Positions 32,864 through 40,980 of a stretch of 64,000 nucleotides of DNA are shown piece after piece (positions within the stretch are counted from its first letter, which is position 1; each line of letters starts with the position of its first letter). Below the pieces are notes generated by a model, which saw nothing but the letters and a program-made list of their open reading frames with translations, ran no database searches and was not told the DNA's origin. This stretch comes from Herbivorax alkaliphila. Lineage in GTDB: Bacteria; Bacillota; Clostridia; Acetivibrionales; Acetivibrionaceae. Where the stretch lies: positions 1 through 64,000 of the forward strand of contig NZ_JAVDDS010000008.1 of NCBI RefSeq assembly GCF_030848475.1, written 5' to 3'. A program made the translations under genes and the position numbers.

Positions 32864-33604
32864 TCACTTTTTTACCAATAATCGCTCACTTTCTTCTATT
32901 GCAAAAAAATACTCGTCTTCACTAATTTTTTTCTTTCTCAATAAGTAATCACCTAAATCTTCCGCTGTATCCAACCCTTCAGTTGAAATATCTTCTTTCA
33001 TAAAAACTTTAGCAACAGTTAAAAATATAATACTCCAGTCTTTAATAAAGGAAATATCATTGATATACTCTAAATCAAGCATCAACTTTTCTTCCCAAGT
33101 CACGTTGTTTCTACCATTTATCTGTGCCCATCCCGTAAGTCCAGGGTGAACAGAGTGCCTTTTCCTTTGTTCCTGGGTCATAAAAACCATATCTCTTACA
33201 AGCTGTGGTCTCGGACCTACAATACTCATATCACCTTTAATGATATTGAATAACTCTGGAAGTTCATCTAAAGAAGTTGATCTTAAAAATTTCCCAAATT
33301 TAGTTAGTCGTAATGAATCTGGAAGCAAGTCACCATTTTCGTCTTGTTCATCAGTCATTGTTCTGAACTTATACATAGTAAATATTTTTTCATTGAGTCC
33401 CGGTCTTTTTTGCTTAAAAAGCACTGGGCTACCTAATTTTAACCTAACAAATACTGCAACCATTATAAAAACTGGATTCAAAACAATAATTGACATCAAC
33501 GCCAAAATAAAATCCATTGGACGTTTGATAATCCTTTCATATACGCCACTACTTTTTGAGCTATGTATATTAGACTTAACTTCTTCTTTAACTTCACTCT
33601 GCAT
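32864..33604 (-). CDS. PglC-like initiating sugar-phosphate transferase
   Basis: A 246-residue monotopic phosphoglycosyl transferase. One hydrophobic re-entrant segment is at about residues 30-52 (MDFILALMSIIVLNPVFIMV). The catalytic DE pair is in RSTSLDELPELFNIIKGDMS, followed by IVGPRPQLVRDM and HPGLTGWAQINGRNNVTWEE. It places the first sugar phosphate on undecaprenyl phosphate. With the EpsN/PglE-like aminotransferase just upstream and the CapD/PglF-like dehydratase nearby, the likely substrate is a UDP-2-acetamido-4-amino-2,4,6-trideoxyhexose. The extended C-terminus (EDEYFFAIEESERLLVKK) is not part of the minimal core. Confidence 0.9.
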   Translation of the reverse strand: MQSEVKEEVKSNIHSSKSSGVYERIIKRPMDFILALMSIIVLNPVFIMVAVFVRLKLGSPVLFKQKRPGLNEKIFTMYKFRTMTDEQDENGDLLPDSLRLTKFGKFLRSTSLDELPELFNIIKGDMSIVGPRPQLVRDMVFMTQEQRKRHSVHPGLTGWAQINGRNNVTWEEKLMLDLEYINDISFIKDWSIIFLTVAKVFMKEDISTEGLDTAEDLGDYLLRKKKISEDEYFFAIEESERLLVKK

Positions 33605-33626
33605 CTATTCCACCTACTTTTTAATA

Positions 33627-34733
33627 TCAAAGTCCTTTTATAATTGAACAAATCTTTTTTAAATCTTCATCTGTCATCTTTGTGTCAGAGGGCAAACATA
33701 AACCATTTTTAAATAAACATCTCGATACGTTTACACCAACATAATCACATTCTATAAAAAATGGTTGCATATGCATAGGCTTCCATATTGGTCTTGACTC
33801 TATATTTTCTTTTTCTAAGACCTCAATTACATCAGCCGGTTTTGTTTTTCCATTTAAAGTTATGCAACTTAACCAAAAGTTCGGCTGATTCCATTCATTA
33901 ACAGGCATAAATTTAATGCCTTCAAGTTCACTCAACTCTTTTTTGTAAAACTCAAATATGTATTTCTTTTTTTCAACTCTTTGATCTAAAACCTTAAGCT
34001 GTCCTCTTCCTATACCAGCAACAATATTACTCATACGATAATTAAATCCTAATTCACTGTGCTGATAGTGCCTTGCTGAATCCCTTGATTGAGTTGCCCA
34101 AAATCTTGCTTTTTTAATTTTTTCTTCATTATCAGAAACAAGCATTCCACCACCTGATGTTGTGATAATCTTGTTTCCATTAAATGAGAATATACCGTAA
34201 TCACCAAAAGTCCCAGTATGTTTCCCCTTATAATATGTTCCCAAGCTTTCTGCTGCATCTTCAATTAAAACTACATTATGCTTTTTACACAGCTCAAGAA
34301 TCTTATCTATATCAGCAGATAATCCATATAAATGAACCAATATAACTGCTTTTACATCTGGATACTTTTTAAAAGCCTCTTCTAGTGCTTTAGGACACAT
34401 ATTCCAAGTTTCATAATCACTATCTATAAAAACTGGAATTGCATTTTGATATATAATTGGATTTGCACTAGCTGAAAAAGTTAACGATTGGCAAAAAACA
34501 ACATCACCTTCTTCAACACCTGCTGCCTTTAAAGCTAAATGCAATGCTGCTGTTCCACTAGAAAGTGCTGCTGCCGATTTAGAACCTAATTTATTTGCAA
34601 ACTCTTTTTCAAATTCATTTACATTTTTACCAAGTGGAGCAATCCAGTTGGTATCAAATGCTTCTTTTACGTATTGCATTTCGTACCCTTCATCACTCAT
34701 ATGTGGTGATGATAGATAAATTTTATCTGCCAC
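33627..34733 (-). CDS. EpsN/PglE-like UDP-4-keto-sugar aminotransferase
   Basis: A 368-residue DegT-type aminotransferase. It starts IYLSSPHMSDEGYEMQYVKE then AFDTNWIAPLGKNVNEFE, characteristic of EpsN/PglE. ALSSGTAALHLALKAAGVEE binds the PLP phosphate, VVLIEDAAESLGTYYKG has the ring-nitrogen Asp, and FSFNGNKIITTSGGGML has the Schiff-base Lys. It should aminate C4 of UDP-2-acetamido-4-keto-2,4,6-trideoxyhexose made by the dehydratase at 35556-37457. No PglD-type acetyltransferase is seen, so the 4-amino group may stay free, as in the AAT-galactose of zwitterionic capsules. GTG 34733 is the start. Confidence 0.85.
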   Translation of the reverse strand: MADKIYLSSPHMSDEGYEMQYVKEAFDTNWIAPLGKNVNEFEKEFANKLGSKSAAALSSGTAALHLALKAAGVEEGDVVFCQSLTFSASANPIIYQNAIPVFIDSDYETWNMCPKALEEAFKKYPDVKAVILVHLYGLSADIDKILELCKKHNVVLIEDAAESLGTYYKGKHTGTFGDYGIFSFNGNKIITTSGGGMLVSDNEEKIKKARFWATQSRDSARHYQHSELGFNYRMSNIVAGIGRGQLKVLDQRVEKKKYIFEFYKKELSELEGIKFMPVNEWNQPNFWLSCITLNGKTKPADVIEVLEKENIESRPIWKPMHMQPFFIECDYVGVNVSRCLFKNGLCLPSDTKMTDEDLKKICSIIKGL

Positions 34734-34925
34734 TTTAATATGTCACCTCACAAAACAAATAACTGCTGCTTATATTTTTAGTACTAACAATCGACTCTCT
34801 AATATTATAAATTTTACAACTTATATGTATAGCTTCGCCCACTCACATAATTAATAATTATGCTACAGTTAGGAGTGCTATCACCTCTTTAGTATTATAC
34901 AGGGCCGAAACACCTATATTCAACA
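34734..34925 (-). promoter_or_regulatory. Leader-like spacer after the LoaP gene
   Basis: The 190 non-coding bases between the LoaP-like gene and the sugar genes are where LoaP-responsive RNA signals could lie. I see only weak hairpins (for example GTG-ATAG-CAC at about 34880) and no clear ops-type element. No gene is present. Confidence 0.3.
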
Positions 34926-35462
34926 TCAGATTTTGTCTACAAGTTCAACACCAAGCTCTACAATTCTTTCTTCATTTAAAAAATCTAATCTTACCTTTGC
35001 TCTTCCTTTTCTTCCATTAACACTTACAATTTTTCCTTCAAATCCAGTTAAAGGACCATCTATAATCTTTATTACATCATTCTCTTTATATACAGTTGAA
35101 ATTCCAATGATATTTTCTTTTTTATCAATAAGTATCCTTAGCGCTTCCAATTCATTTTCATCAATTGTAAGCACCTTATCCTCACTTTTTAAAGGTTTTA
35201 ATATACCTGGAACTGTTTTAAGATAGTAGTAATCCTCTAAAGATAAAGTTCCTCTCAAAAGTACATACCCTGGAAACAACTTTCTTTTTACAAAGTGCCA
35301 TTTGCCACCTTTTCTCTCTCGTAGTTTTCTTTTGGGGATGATAATGGAATAATCATCCCCTATTTCTTTTTCCAGTATTTTTTTTACTTTTTCTTCACTA
35401 TTTGCGTTAACGAATAATGCATACCAAGCTTCCTTATTTTCGATAAACAAAATTCGCCTCAA
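34926..35462 (-). CDS. loaP: LoaP-type NusG antiterminator
   Basis: A 178-residue specialised NusG paralogue. The NGN domain is at residues 12-110 (AWYALFVNANSEEKVKKILE, RKLFPGYVLLRGTLSLEDYY, TVPGILKPL). The KOW domain is at about 125-178 (NDVIKIIDGPLTGFEGKIVS, GRKGRAKVRLDF). Proteins of this type (LoaP in Firmicutes, RfaH in proteobacteria) join elongating RNA polymerase and let it read through terminators in long polysaccharide or antibiotic operons. Its place ahead of the sugar genes on the same strand fits that role. The reported start TTG 35462 lies close to AAAGG; TTG 35450 after GAGGCG is possible too. Confidence 0.85.
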   Translation of the reverse strand: MRRILFIENKEAWYALFVNANSEEKVKKILEKEIGDDYSIIIPKRKLRERKGGKWHFVKRKLFPGYVLLRGTLSLEDYYYLKTVPGILKPLKSEDKVLTIDENELEALRILIDKKENIIGISTVYKENDVIKIIDGPLTGFEGKIVSVNGRKGRAKVRLDFLNEERIVELGVELVDKI

Positions 35463-35555
35463 CCTTTCTTTGATAATATATATCTTTAAAATTATACTAA
35501 AAACTCAATTTTCTTTCAACAGTTTAACGTGAATTAACTAATGCATATAGCTTTA

Positions 35556-37457
35556 CTACCCAACCTTTTTCGATTTTTCAGTATCGGCTTTCTTGTATTC
35601 TGCTACAATACTTTGCATTATCTTATCCACCTTATCTGCTCTTTCCTGCACAAGAATCTCTCTTAGCCAATTTAACTTATTATTTAATTCATTATAATCC
35701 ACCAATACTGGTTTTCCAATAAAAATCTTTTCATGTCTTGTATGAGAAATGCCCTCTTCCGCAAGCAACAGTTCCTCATAAAGCTTTTCTCCAGGACGCA
35801 AACCTGTATAATGTAGTTTAATATCTTTATCAGGTTCAAAACCAGAAAGCTTAATAAGATCTCTTGCCAAATCTACAATTTTAACAGGCTCTCCCATATC
35901 AAGTATAAATATTTCTCCTCCTTTTGCCATAGAACCAGCCTGTATAACCAGCTGTACAGCTTCTGGAATGGTCATGAAATATCTTATTATTTCTGGATGG
36001 GTTACTGTAACAGGTCCACCATCAGATATTTGCTTTTTAAAACGGGGTATAACACTACCGTTACTGCCAAGTACGTTTCCAAATCGAACAGCTACAAATT
36101 CTGTTTTACTTTTCTTATCAAGAGACTGTATAACCATTTCTGCCGTTCTTTTGCTTGCTCCCATTATATTTGTTGGGTTTACCGCCTTATCTGTAGATAT
36201 CAATACAAAGCGTTTTGTACCAAATTTATCCGCACACTCAGCCACATTTAGTGAGCCAAATACATTGTTTTTAATGGCCTCTGCTGGATTTGCTTCCATT
36301 AAAGGTACATGCTTGTGAGCTGCTGCATGAAATACAACCCCCGGTCTATATTTTTCAAAAATGCTTTCCATCCTTTTTCGATCTCTAACTGAAGCTATTA
36401 TAACTTCAAGGTTTAAATTACTGTGATTTTTAATAAGTTCCTGCTGTATTTCATAAGCATTATTCTCATAGATATCCAGAATAATAAGTTGTTTTGGGTT
36501 AAATCTTGCTATCTGACGGCAAAGTTCCGTTCCTATTGAACCTCCCCCGCCTGTTATTAAAACAACTTCAGAGCTTATATACTTACATATCTCAGTTAAA
36601 TTTACCTTTATAGGGTCTCTTCCAAGTAAGTCTTCAATATTTACATCCCTTATTTTTTTAACATCAACTTGTCCATTTATCAATTCAAAGACACCTGGAA
36701 TTGTCTTTAGTTTACATCTTGTTTCTTTGCAAACATTAGCCAATTCTTTTATTTCAGCTTTACCGGCTGAAGGAATTGCAATTATTATCTCATCTACCTT
36801 CTTTACCTTGACAATTTCATGTATATCTGCTCTTGTCCCCAAAATTGGCACACCATGAATTTTGGCCCTATTCTTTGATGGATTATCATCAACAACAGCT
36901 ACAGGATATTTTAAAAGCTGTGGATTGTCAAAAAGCTCCTGAATTATCATAGATCCAGCTTCTCCTCCACCAACAATTAAAACTCTTTTTCGTTCTGAGA
37001 CAAATCCATTAAAATATACATTTTTTGCACGCCTTACTGCACGATAGGAAAACCGCATTCCTCCAACAAGGAATACAATTAGAATTGGCATCAAGACATA
37101 ATAACTTCGTGGAAAATTGACACTAGGGATAAGCAACTCGTATAAGACAAAAAGTGTTCCTCCCCCAGCAATTGATGCAAATATCACATTGTTCATTTCT
37201 TCTATACTTGCATAACGCCAAACACTTTTATAAAGATTAAAAAGACGAAATACAATAAGAAAAATTAAAGTTGTTATTATGTACGAATCTCGAAAGCTGG
37301 CCAAAAATTCTTCCGGTATTCTAAAATCAGTTCTCAAAAACACTGCCCCAAATGACGCAACATTTATAAGTATTATATCAAGTAATAATAAAAGTGACTT
37401 TCTGTAGGTTAAATTGAGATTAAAGCCTTTCATAAGCTTTCCAACTACAGCATACAT
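35556..37457 (-). CDS. CapD/PglF-like UDP-GlcNAc 4,6-dehydratase
   Basis: ATG 37457 (GGGGGA upstream) gives about 633 residues. Four membrane spans occupy about residues 10-120. A first nucleotide-binding domain (RVLIVGGGEAGSMIIQELFD) is at about 160-290. The catalytic SDR domain has VVLITGGGGSIGTELCRQIA at about 310, VLISTDKAVNPTNIMGASKR, where Met replaces the usual Tyr as in this family, and RFGNVLGSNGSVIPRF. It converts UDP-GlcNAc into the 4-keto-6-deoxy sugar, the first step to bacillosamine-like or AAT-galactose-like sugars. The EpsN-like aminotransferase and PglC-like transferase downstream use its product. Confidence 0.9.
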   Translation of the reverse strand: MYAVVGKLMKGFNLNLTYRKSLLLLLDIILINVASFGAVFLRTDFRIPEEFLASFRDSYIITTLIFLIVFRLFNLYKSVWRYASIEEMNNVIFASIAGGGTLFVLYELLIPSVNFPRSYYVLMPILIVFLVGGMRFSYRAVRRAKNVYFNGFVSERKRVLIVGGGEAGSMIIQELFDNPQLLKYPVAVVDDNPSKNRAKIHGVPILGTRADIHEIVKVKKVDEIIIAIPSAGKAEIKELANVCKETRCKLKTIPGVFELINGQVDVKKIRDVNIEDLLGRDPIKVNLTEICKYISSEVVLITGGGGSIGTELCRQIARFNPKQLIILDIYENNAYEIQQELIKNHSNLNLEVIIASVRDRKRMESIFEKYRPGVVFHAAAHKHVPLMEANPAEAIKNNVFGSLNVAECADKFGTKRFVLISTDKAVNPTNIMGASKRTAEMVIQSLDKKSKTEFVAVRFGNVLGSNGSVIPRFKKQISDGGPVTVTHPEIIRYFMTIPEAVQLVIQAGSMAKGGEIFILDMGEPVKIVDLARDLIKLSGFEPDKDIKLHYTGLRPGEKLYEELLLAEEGISHTRHEKIFIGKPVLVDYNELNNKLNWLREILVQERADKVDKIMQSIVAEYKKADTEKSKKVG

Positions 37458-37750
37458 TCCAAAATCCCCCAATGTATCTTATATTTTATAAAATGTAGAG
37501 TATTTCTTATATCTTTTTAAGAAACCCCCAAATAACTATGTCGTTTGATTTTTTTAATTAGTTATAAACTATTTTTAATATAATTACATATACTCCCAAT
37601 TTAGTCCCATTTTAATTTTATTATTTTTGCATTCTTTATATTTTTACAAAAATATTTATTTAATATAATCTTCCATAAAAATATCATACCACTTTACCAA
37701 GAAAAAATCAATAAAATCATAAAATGTTGTTATATGGAACTCTGTATCAT

Positions 37751-39163
37751 TTATTCATATTTGTAACTATAATTATATCCATAGTAGGATGTCTTTTTAA
37801 AATCAATCTTGGTAAGAACAGTTCCAACCATATGTGCATTTACCCCTTCAAGTGCCTTACATGCACGTTTTGCCATATCAATTCTAGTACCTGCACTTGC
37901 TAGAACAAGCATGGTTCCATCAGCTAACCCTGCTAGAATGGCTGCATCTGTAACTTGTCCCACAGGTGGAGTGTCAAATATTACTATGTCATATTCATCT
38001 TTAACTTCATCAACAAAGCTGTGCATCTTATTAGAACTTAACATCTCATATGGATTAGGTGGTACAGGCCCACTTGTTATTATTTCTAGGTTTGAAATTT
38101 CTGTGTTCCCAATTGCCTTAGACTTAATACTATCCTTTGTATCAGTAATAATGTTTGTTAAACCAACATTATTTTTAACTCCAAAGTAATGATGTACTTT
38201 AGGTTTTCTAAGGTCTGCATCAACTATCAAAACCTTTTTACCTGACTTAGCCAGAGTAACTGCTAGGTTTGCAGCAGTAACAGACTTTCCATCTCCCATA
38301 GATGGGCTGGTAAGTACTAATGTCTTTACCTCTTTATCAATATTTATGTAGTGAAGGTTTGTCCTAAGCTCTCTAAAGGCTTCTGTAGCAGCTGCCTTTG
38401 GATCATTTTTTACAATTAAATTCTTAAGATATTCCTTCTCCAATTCTTTTCTATTCTTTGACTTACTCTTTCCTCTTTTTCCACCACGAAACTTAGGAAT
38501 GGTTCCTACCACATTTAGTCCTAAATGTTTCTCTACTTCTTCCGGCTTTTTAAATGTGTGATCTACATACTCTAGAAGAATAATAAGTCCAACTCCCAGC
38601 ATAAGTCCCAACAATCCTGCCACTGCAACATTCATTGTTCTATTGGGTCTTACAGGTGACGTTGGAAAACTTGCTTCGTCTATAATCATTACATTTTTTA
38701 CTTCTATAATATCTGCAGCCAGCTGCTGAATTTCATTTGACAATTCATCAACCACTTCCATTGCAAGATCTGGATTGGCATCTTCATAAGCAATCTTAAA
38801 TATCCTAGAATCCCTAACGATACTTACATCAATGTTTCTGCGAAGTCTTGTTGGACTTACATCAAGCTTATCTCCGACTCTCTCTGCAACACTTCTTGAT
38901 TCTAGTAACCCTCTGTAATCTGCAATAAGCTGATTATTCAACTGAATATCACCAATACTTAATCCACCTACATTGCCACTTTCCTTTCCTAAAAACAATG
39001 TAGCCTCTGATCTGTAAATTGGCGTTAGGTAATAGCTTGTAACTAAAAACGTCGAAACAGTAACAAATATAAAACAAATAGCAACTAAATACCATTTTCT
39101 AATAAGTAAGAACATAATTTCTCTTAAATCTATTTCTTCAAACTCATTTCTTTGCATCAGCAT
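37751..39163 (-). CDS. Wzz-CpsD fusion: chain-length regulator and BY tyrosine kinase
   Basis: A 470-residue protein joining a Wzz/CpsC domain to a CpsD-type tyrosine autokinase. Membrane spans are at about 22-45 and 170-192 with the proline-rich SFPTSPVRPNRTMNVAVA before the second. The kinase has Walker A SPSMGDGKSVTAANLAVTLA, Walker A-prime VLIVDADLRKPKVHHYFG and Walker B YDIVIFDTPPVGQVTDAAIL. The Tyr-rich tail YYGYNYSYKYE is the autophosphorylation cluster. It controls polymer length and export, and is reversed by the CpsB-type phosphatase at 39975-40763. ATG 39163 or ATG 39157 may be used. The 278-base spacer after it has no gene. Confidence 0.95.
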   Translation of the reverse strand: MLMQRNEFEEIDLREIMFLLIRKWYLVAICFIFVTVSTFLVTSYYLTPIYRSEATLFLGKESGNVGGLSIGDIQLNNQLIADYRGLLESRSVAERVGDKLDVSPTRLRRNIDVSIVRDSRIFKIAYEDANPDLAMEVVDELSNEIQQLAADIIEVKNVMIIDEASFPTSPVRPNRTMNVAVAGLLGLMLGVGLIILLEYVDHTFKKPEEVEKHLGLNVVGTIPKFRGGKRGKSKSKNRKELEKEYLKNLIVKNDPKAAATEAFRELRTNLHYINIDKEVKTLVLTSPSMGDGKSVTAANLAVTLAKSGKKVLIVDADLRKPKVHHYFGVKNNVGLTNIITDTKDSIKSKAIGNTEISNLEIITSGPVPPNPYEMLSSNKMHSFVDEVKDEYDIVIFDTPPVGQVTDAAILAGLADGTMLVLASAGTRIDMAKRACKALEGVNAHMVGTVLTKIDFKKTSYYGYNYSYKYE

Positions 39164-39194
39164 TGACCCCTTTTCAATAATTCTAATATTCTAA

Positions 39195-39902
39195 TTAAAT
39201 TTCTATTTCCATCATTAGATAGGAATACTTATAGAATAGATCTCTTCCTCTTGCATAATCACTGCCAAGTGTTTCTTGAAGATATGCCCTAACTTCTTCA
39301 ATATCTTCTTCGGTATATCCACCTTCTATCACTCCTTGTAAGTAGGCAATATCTACTTGTGCATAAAGCCTTCTCAAATCTTCAATGTCATCATCAAGAA
39401 TATGATGGTTATATTCCTCTATCATCTCCTCAACCCATGACTCTGACAAAACTTCACTTTCCTCATTTGAGTTATCATTGATATCATCAGACGTTTTGTC
39501 ATCTTCTGAATCACTGTTTCTAATATTATCCGTTCCATCATCTTGTATATCGTCTGATGTATTTAAATCTTTAGCATCATCCTTCCCTTCTTGATTATTT
39601 TCTCTGTATTGTCCGTCACCTTCATCATATATAGAAACTTCTTCAGATTCTTTATTAGAGCCATTACCCTCATTTTTTGACTCATAAAAATCATCTCCAT
39701 TTGCTTTTTCTTCACTTCCGAAGCTATTCTGGTTTTCATCAGGTTTATTTGTATTTACACTCTGCCCTTCAGAACTTTCTACCTCTGATTCATCTTCCAT
39801 ATTTGAGCTCCCAGTAGCATTGTTATTTACAAGAATAGGTAATATGATTCCTATGAAAACAGCTAGCAATATGGCGAGAATAACAATAATTATTTTTTTC
39901 AT
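39195..39902 (-). CDS. Membrane-anchored acidic protein of the capsule locus
   Basis: ATG 39902, with AAAAGGGG upstream, gives 235 residues. A single N-terminal membrane anchor (KKIIIVILAILLAVFIGIIL) is followed by a disordered, Asp/Glu/Ser/Asn-rich linker of about 130 residues (for example DDIQDDGTDNIRNSDSEDD). A compact helical C-terminal part closes it (SWVEEMIEEYNHHILDDDIE, DLRRLYAQVDIAYLQGVIEG, GYTEEDIEEVRAYLQETLGS). No family is recognised. It sits between the CpsB phosphatase and the Wzz-CpsD kinase, so it may act outside the membrane as an accessory of polymer assembly. Its acidic style echoes the SLH protein upstream. Confidence 0.7.
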   Translation of the reverse strand: MKKIIIVILAILLAVFIGIILPILVNNNATGSSNMEDESEVESSEGQSVNTNKPDENQNSFGSEEKANGDDFYESKNEGNGSNKESEEVSIYDEGDGQYRENNQEGKDDAKDLNTSDDIQDDGTDNIRNSDSEDDKTSDDINDNSNEESEVLSESWVEEMIEEYNHHILDDDIEDLRRLYAQVDIAYLQGVIEGGYTEEDIEEVRAYLQETLGSDYARGRDLFYKYSYLMMEIEI

Positions 39903-39974
39903 AATAAGACCCCTTTTAAAAATCATACCAGCTATAAAATCCAGTCAAACACAAGTCAACATTTCTGGTCATTT

Positions 39975-40763
39975 TTATGTATTATATCTAATATTTTTGA
40001 ATAATTCTGCTAAAAAAAAGCTTTTTTTTACCTTGTTTAAATATTCAACTTCTTTATTTTCAAGTACCTGTAGTGGATTTGTATACATAAGCCTTTGTGT
40101 GTTTTCCAATCCACAAAATTTAATTAATTTAGTCTCTAAATAATCCTTGTTTTTTAACAGTCTGTGTTGCCCATGAGAGTCAGATGCGACGATATGCACC
40201 ATCTCATTATTTATAAGGGTAAAAGCCTCTTTTTGAACTTTTTTCCCATGATCACCAAGAATGCTCCCTGAATTAATTTGAACCAATGCACCATTATATA
40301 TAATGTCTTCTAAAACACCAGTCTTTCTATATTCTGATGTGTATCGCTCAGGGTGAGCAATTATAGGTATGTATCCTTCAACCAGCAAGGAAAACACTAC
40401 ATTAGATGCATGTTTAGGTACAATATCCATAGGAAACTCAATAAGTATGTACTTTGTATCATTAAGTGAAATAATCTCGTTATTCTTTAACCTGTCAACT
40501 ACATCATAATCTGCAAATACTTCCATACCAGGATAGATATTCATGTCAATATTCTTGTCCTCAAGGACATTTTTTAACTTATCCATCTTAGTTTTAATTG
40601 TTTTCAGTGTAGGCATATAACCTCCACCTGGTATGTAATGAGGCGTTGCAATAATTCCACTTATTCCGGCATCCTTAAGCTTTCTACATAATTCAACAGA
40701 CTCATCCAAGGACTGAGGGCCGTCATCAACTTCATTTAAAATATGACAATGTATGTCTATCAT
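39975..40763 (-). CDS. CpsB/YwqE-type tyrosine phosphatase (PHP family)
   Basis: A 262-residue metal-dependent phosphatase of the PHP superfamily. Metal-binding motifs are in order: MIDIHCHILNEVDDGPQSLD, ATPHYIPGGGY, YPGMEVFADYDV, PIIAHPERYTSEY and IVASDSHGQHRLL. It dephosphorylates the Tyr tail of CpsD-type kinases and so controls capsule assembly. It is the first gene of the locus in the direction of transcription; its partner kinase is at 37751-39163. AAGGGATGAG precedes ATG 40763. Confidence 0.95.
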   Translation of the reverse strand: MIDIHCHILNEVDDGPQSLDESVELCRKLKDAGISGIIATPHYIPGGGYMPTLKTIKTKMDKLKNVLEDKNIDMNIYPGMEVFADYDVVDRLKNNEIISLNDTKYILIEFPMDIVPKHASNVVFSLLVEGYIPIIAHPERYTSEYRKTGVLEDIIYNGALVQINSGSILGDHGKKVQKEAFTLINNEMVHIVASDSHGQHRLLKNKDYLETKLIKFCGLENTQRLMYTNPLQVLENKEVEYLNKVKKSFFLAELFKNIRYNT

Positions 40764-40918
40764 CTTTTCTCATCCCTTTTACTTATATTATTTTGTCACA
40801 TTACTGTATATCATTTTAATAATGTTATTTTATCTATATATTTATTACACCCCTATTACAGCGTAACCATTATATCATCATATTATTGAAGTCTCAAGAC
40901 ATTTTACTAAAATTTAAT

Positions 40919-40959
40919 AAATCAGACAACTGGATTATTTATCCCCAGCTGCCTGATTT
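40919..40959 (-). terminator. Terminator of the SLH protein gene
   Basis: AAATCAGACAACTGG and CCAGCTGCCTGATTT pair at 13 of 15 positions around an AT-rich loop, 22 bases past the SLH stop codon. On the minus strand the stem is followed by TTATTAAATTTTAG. It separates the SLH gene from the capsule operon; the rest of 40764-40918 should hold the capsule promoter. Confidence 0.7.
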
Positions 40960-40980
40960 ATATACGTCCTTGCTTCCTAA

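Noticed and set aside
34734-34925. ops/JUMPStart element for the NusG paralogue
   Set aside because: No GGCGGTAG-like sequence is present on the transcribed strand.
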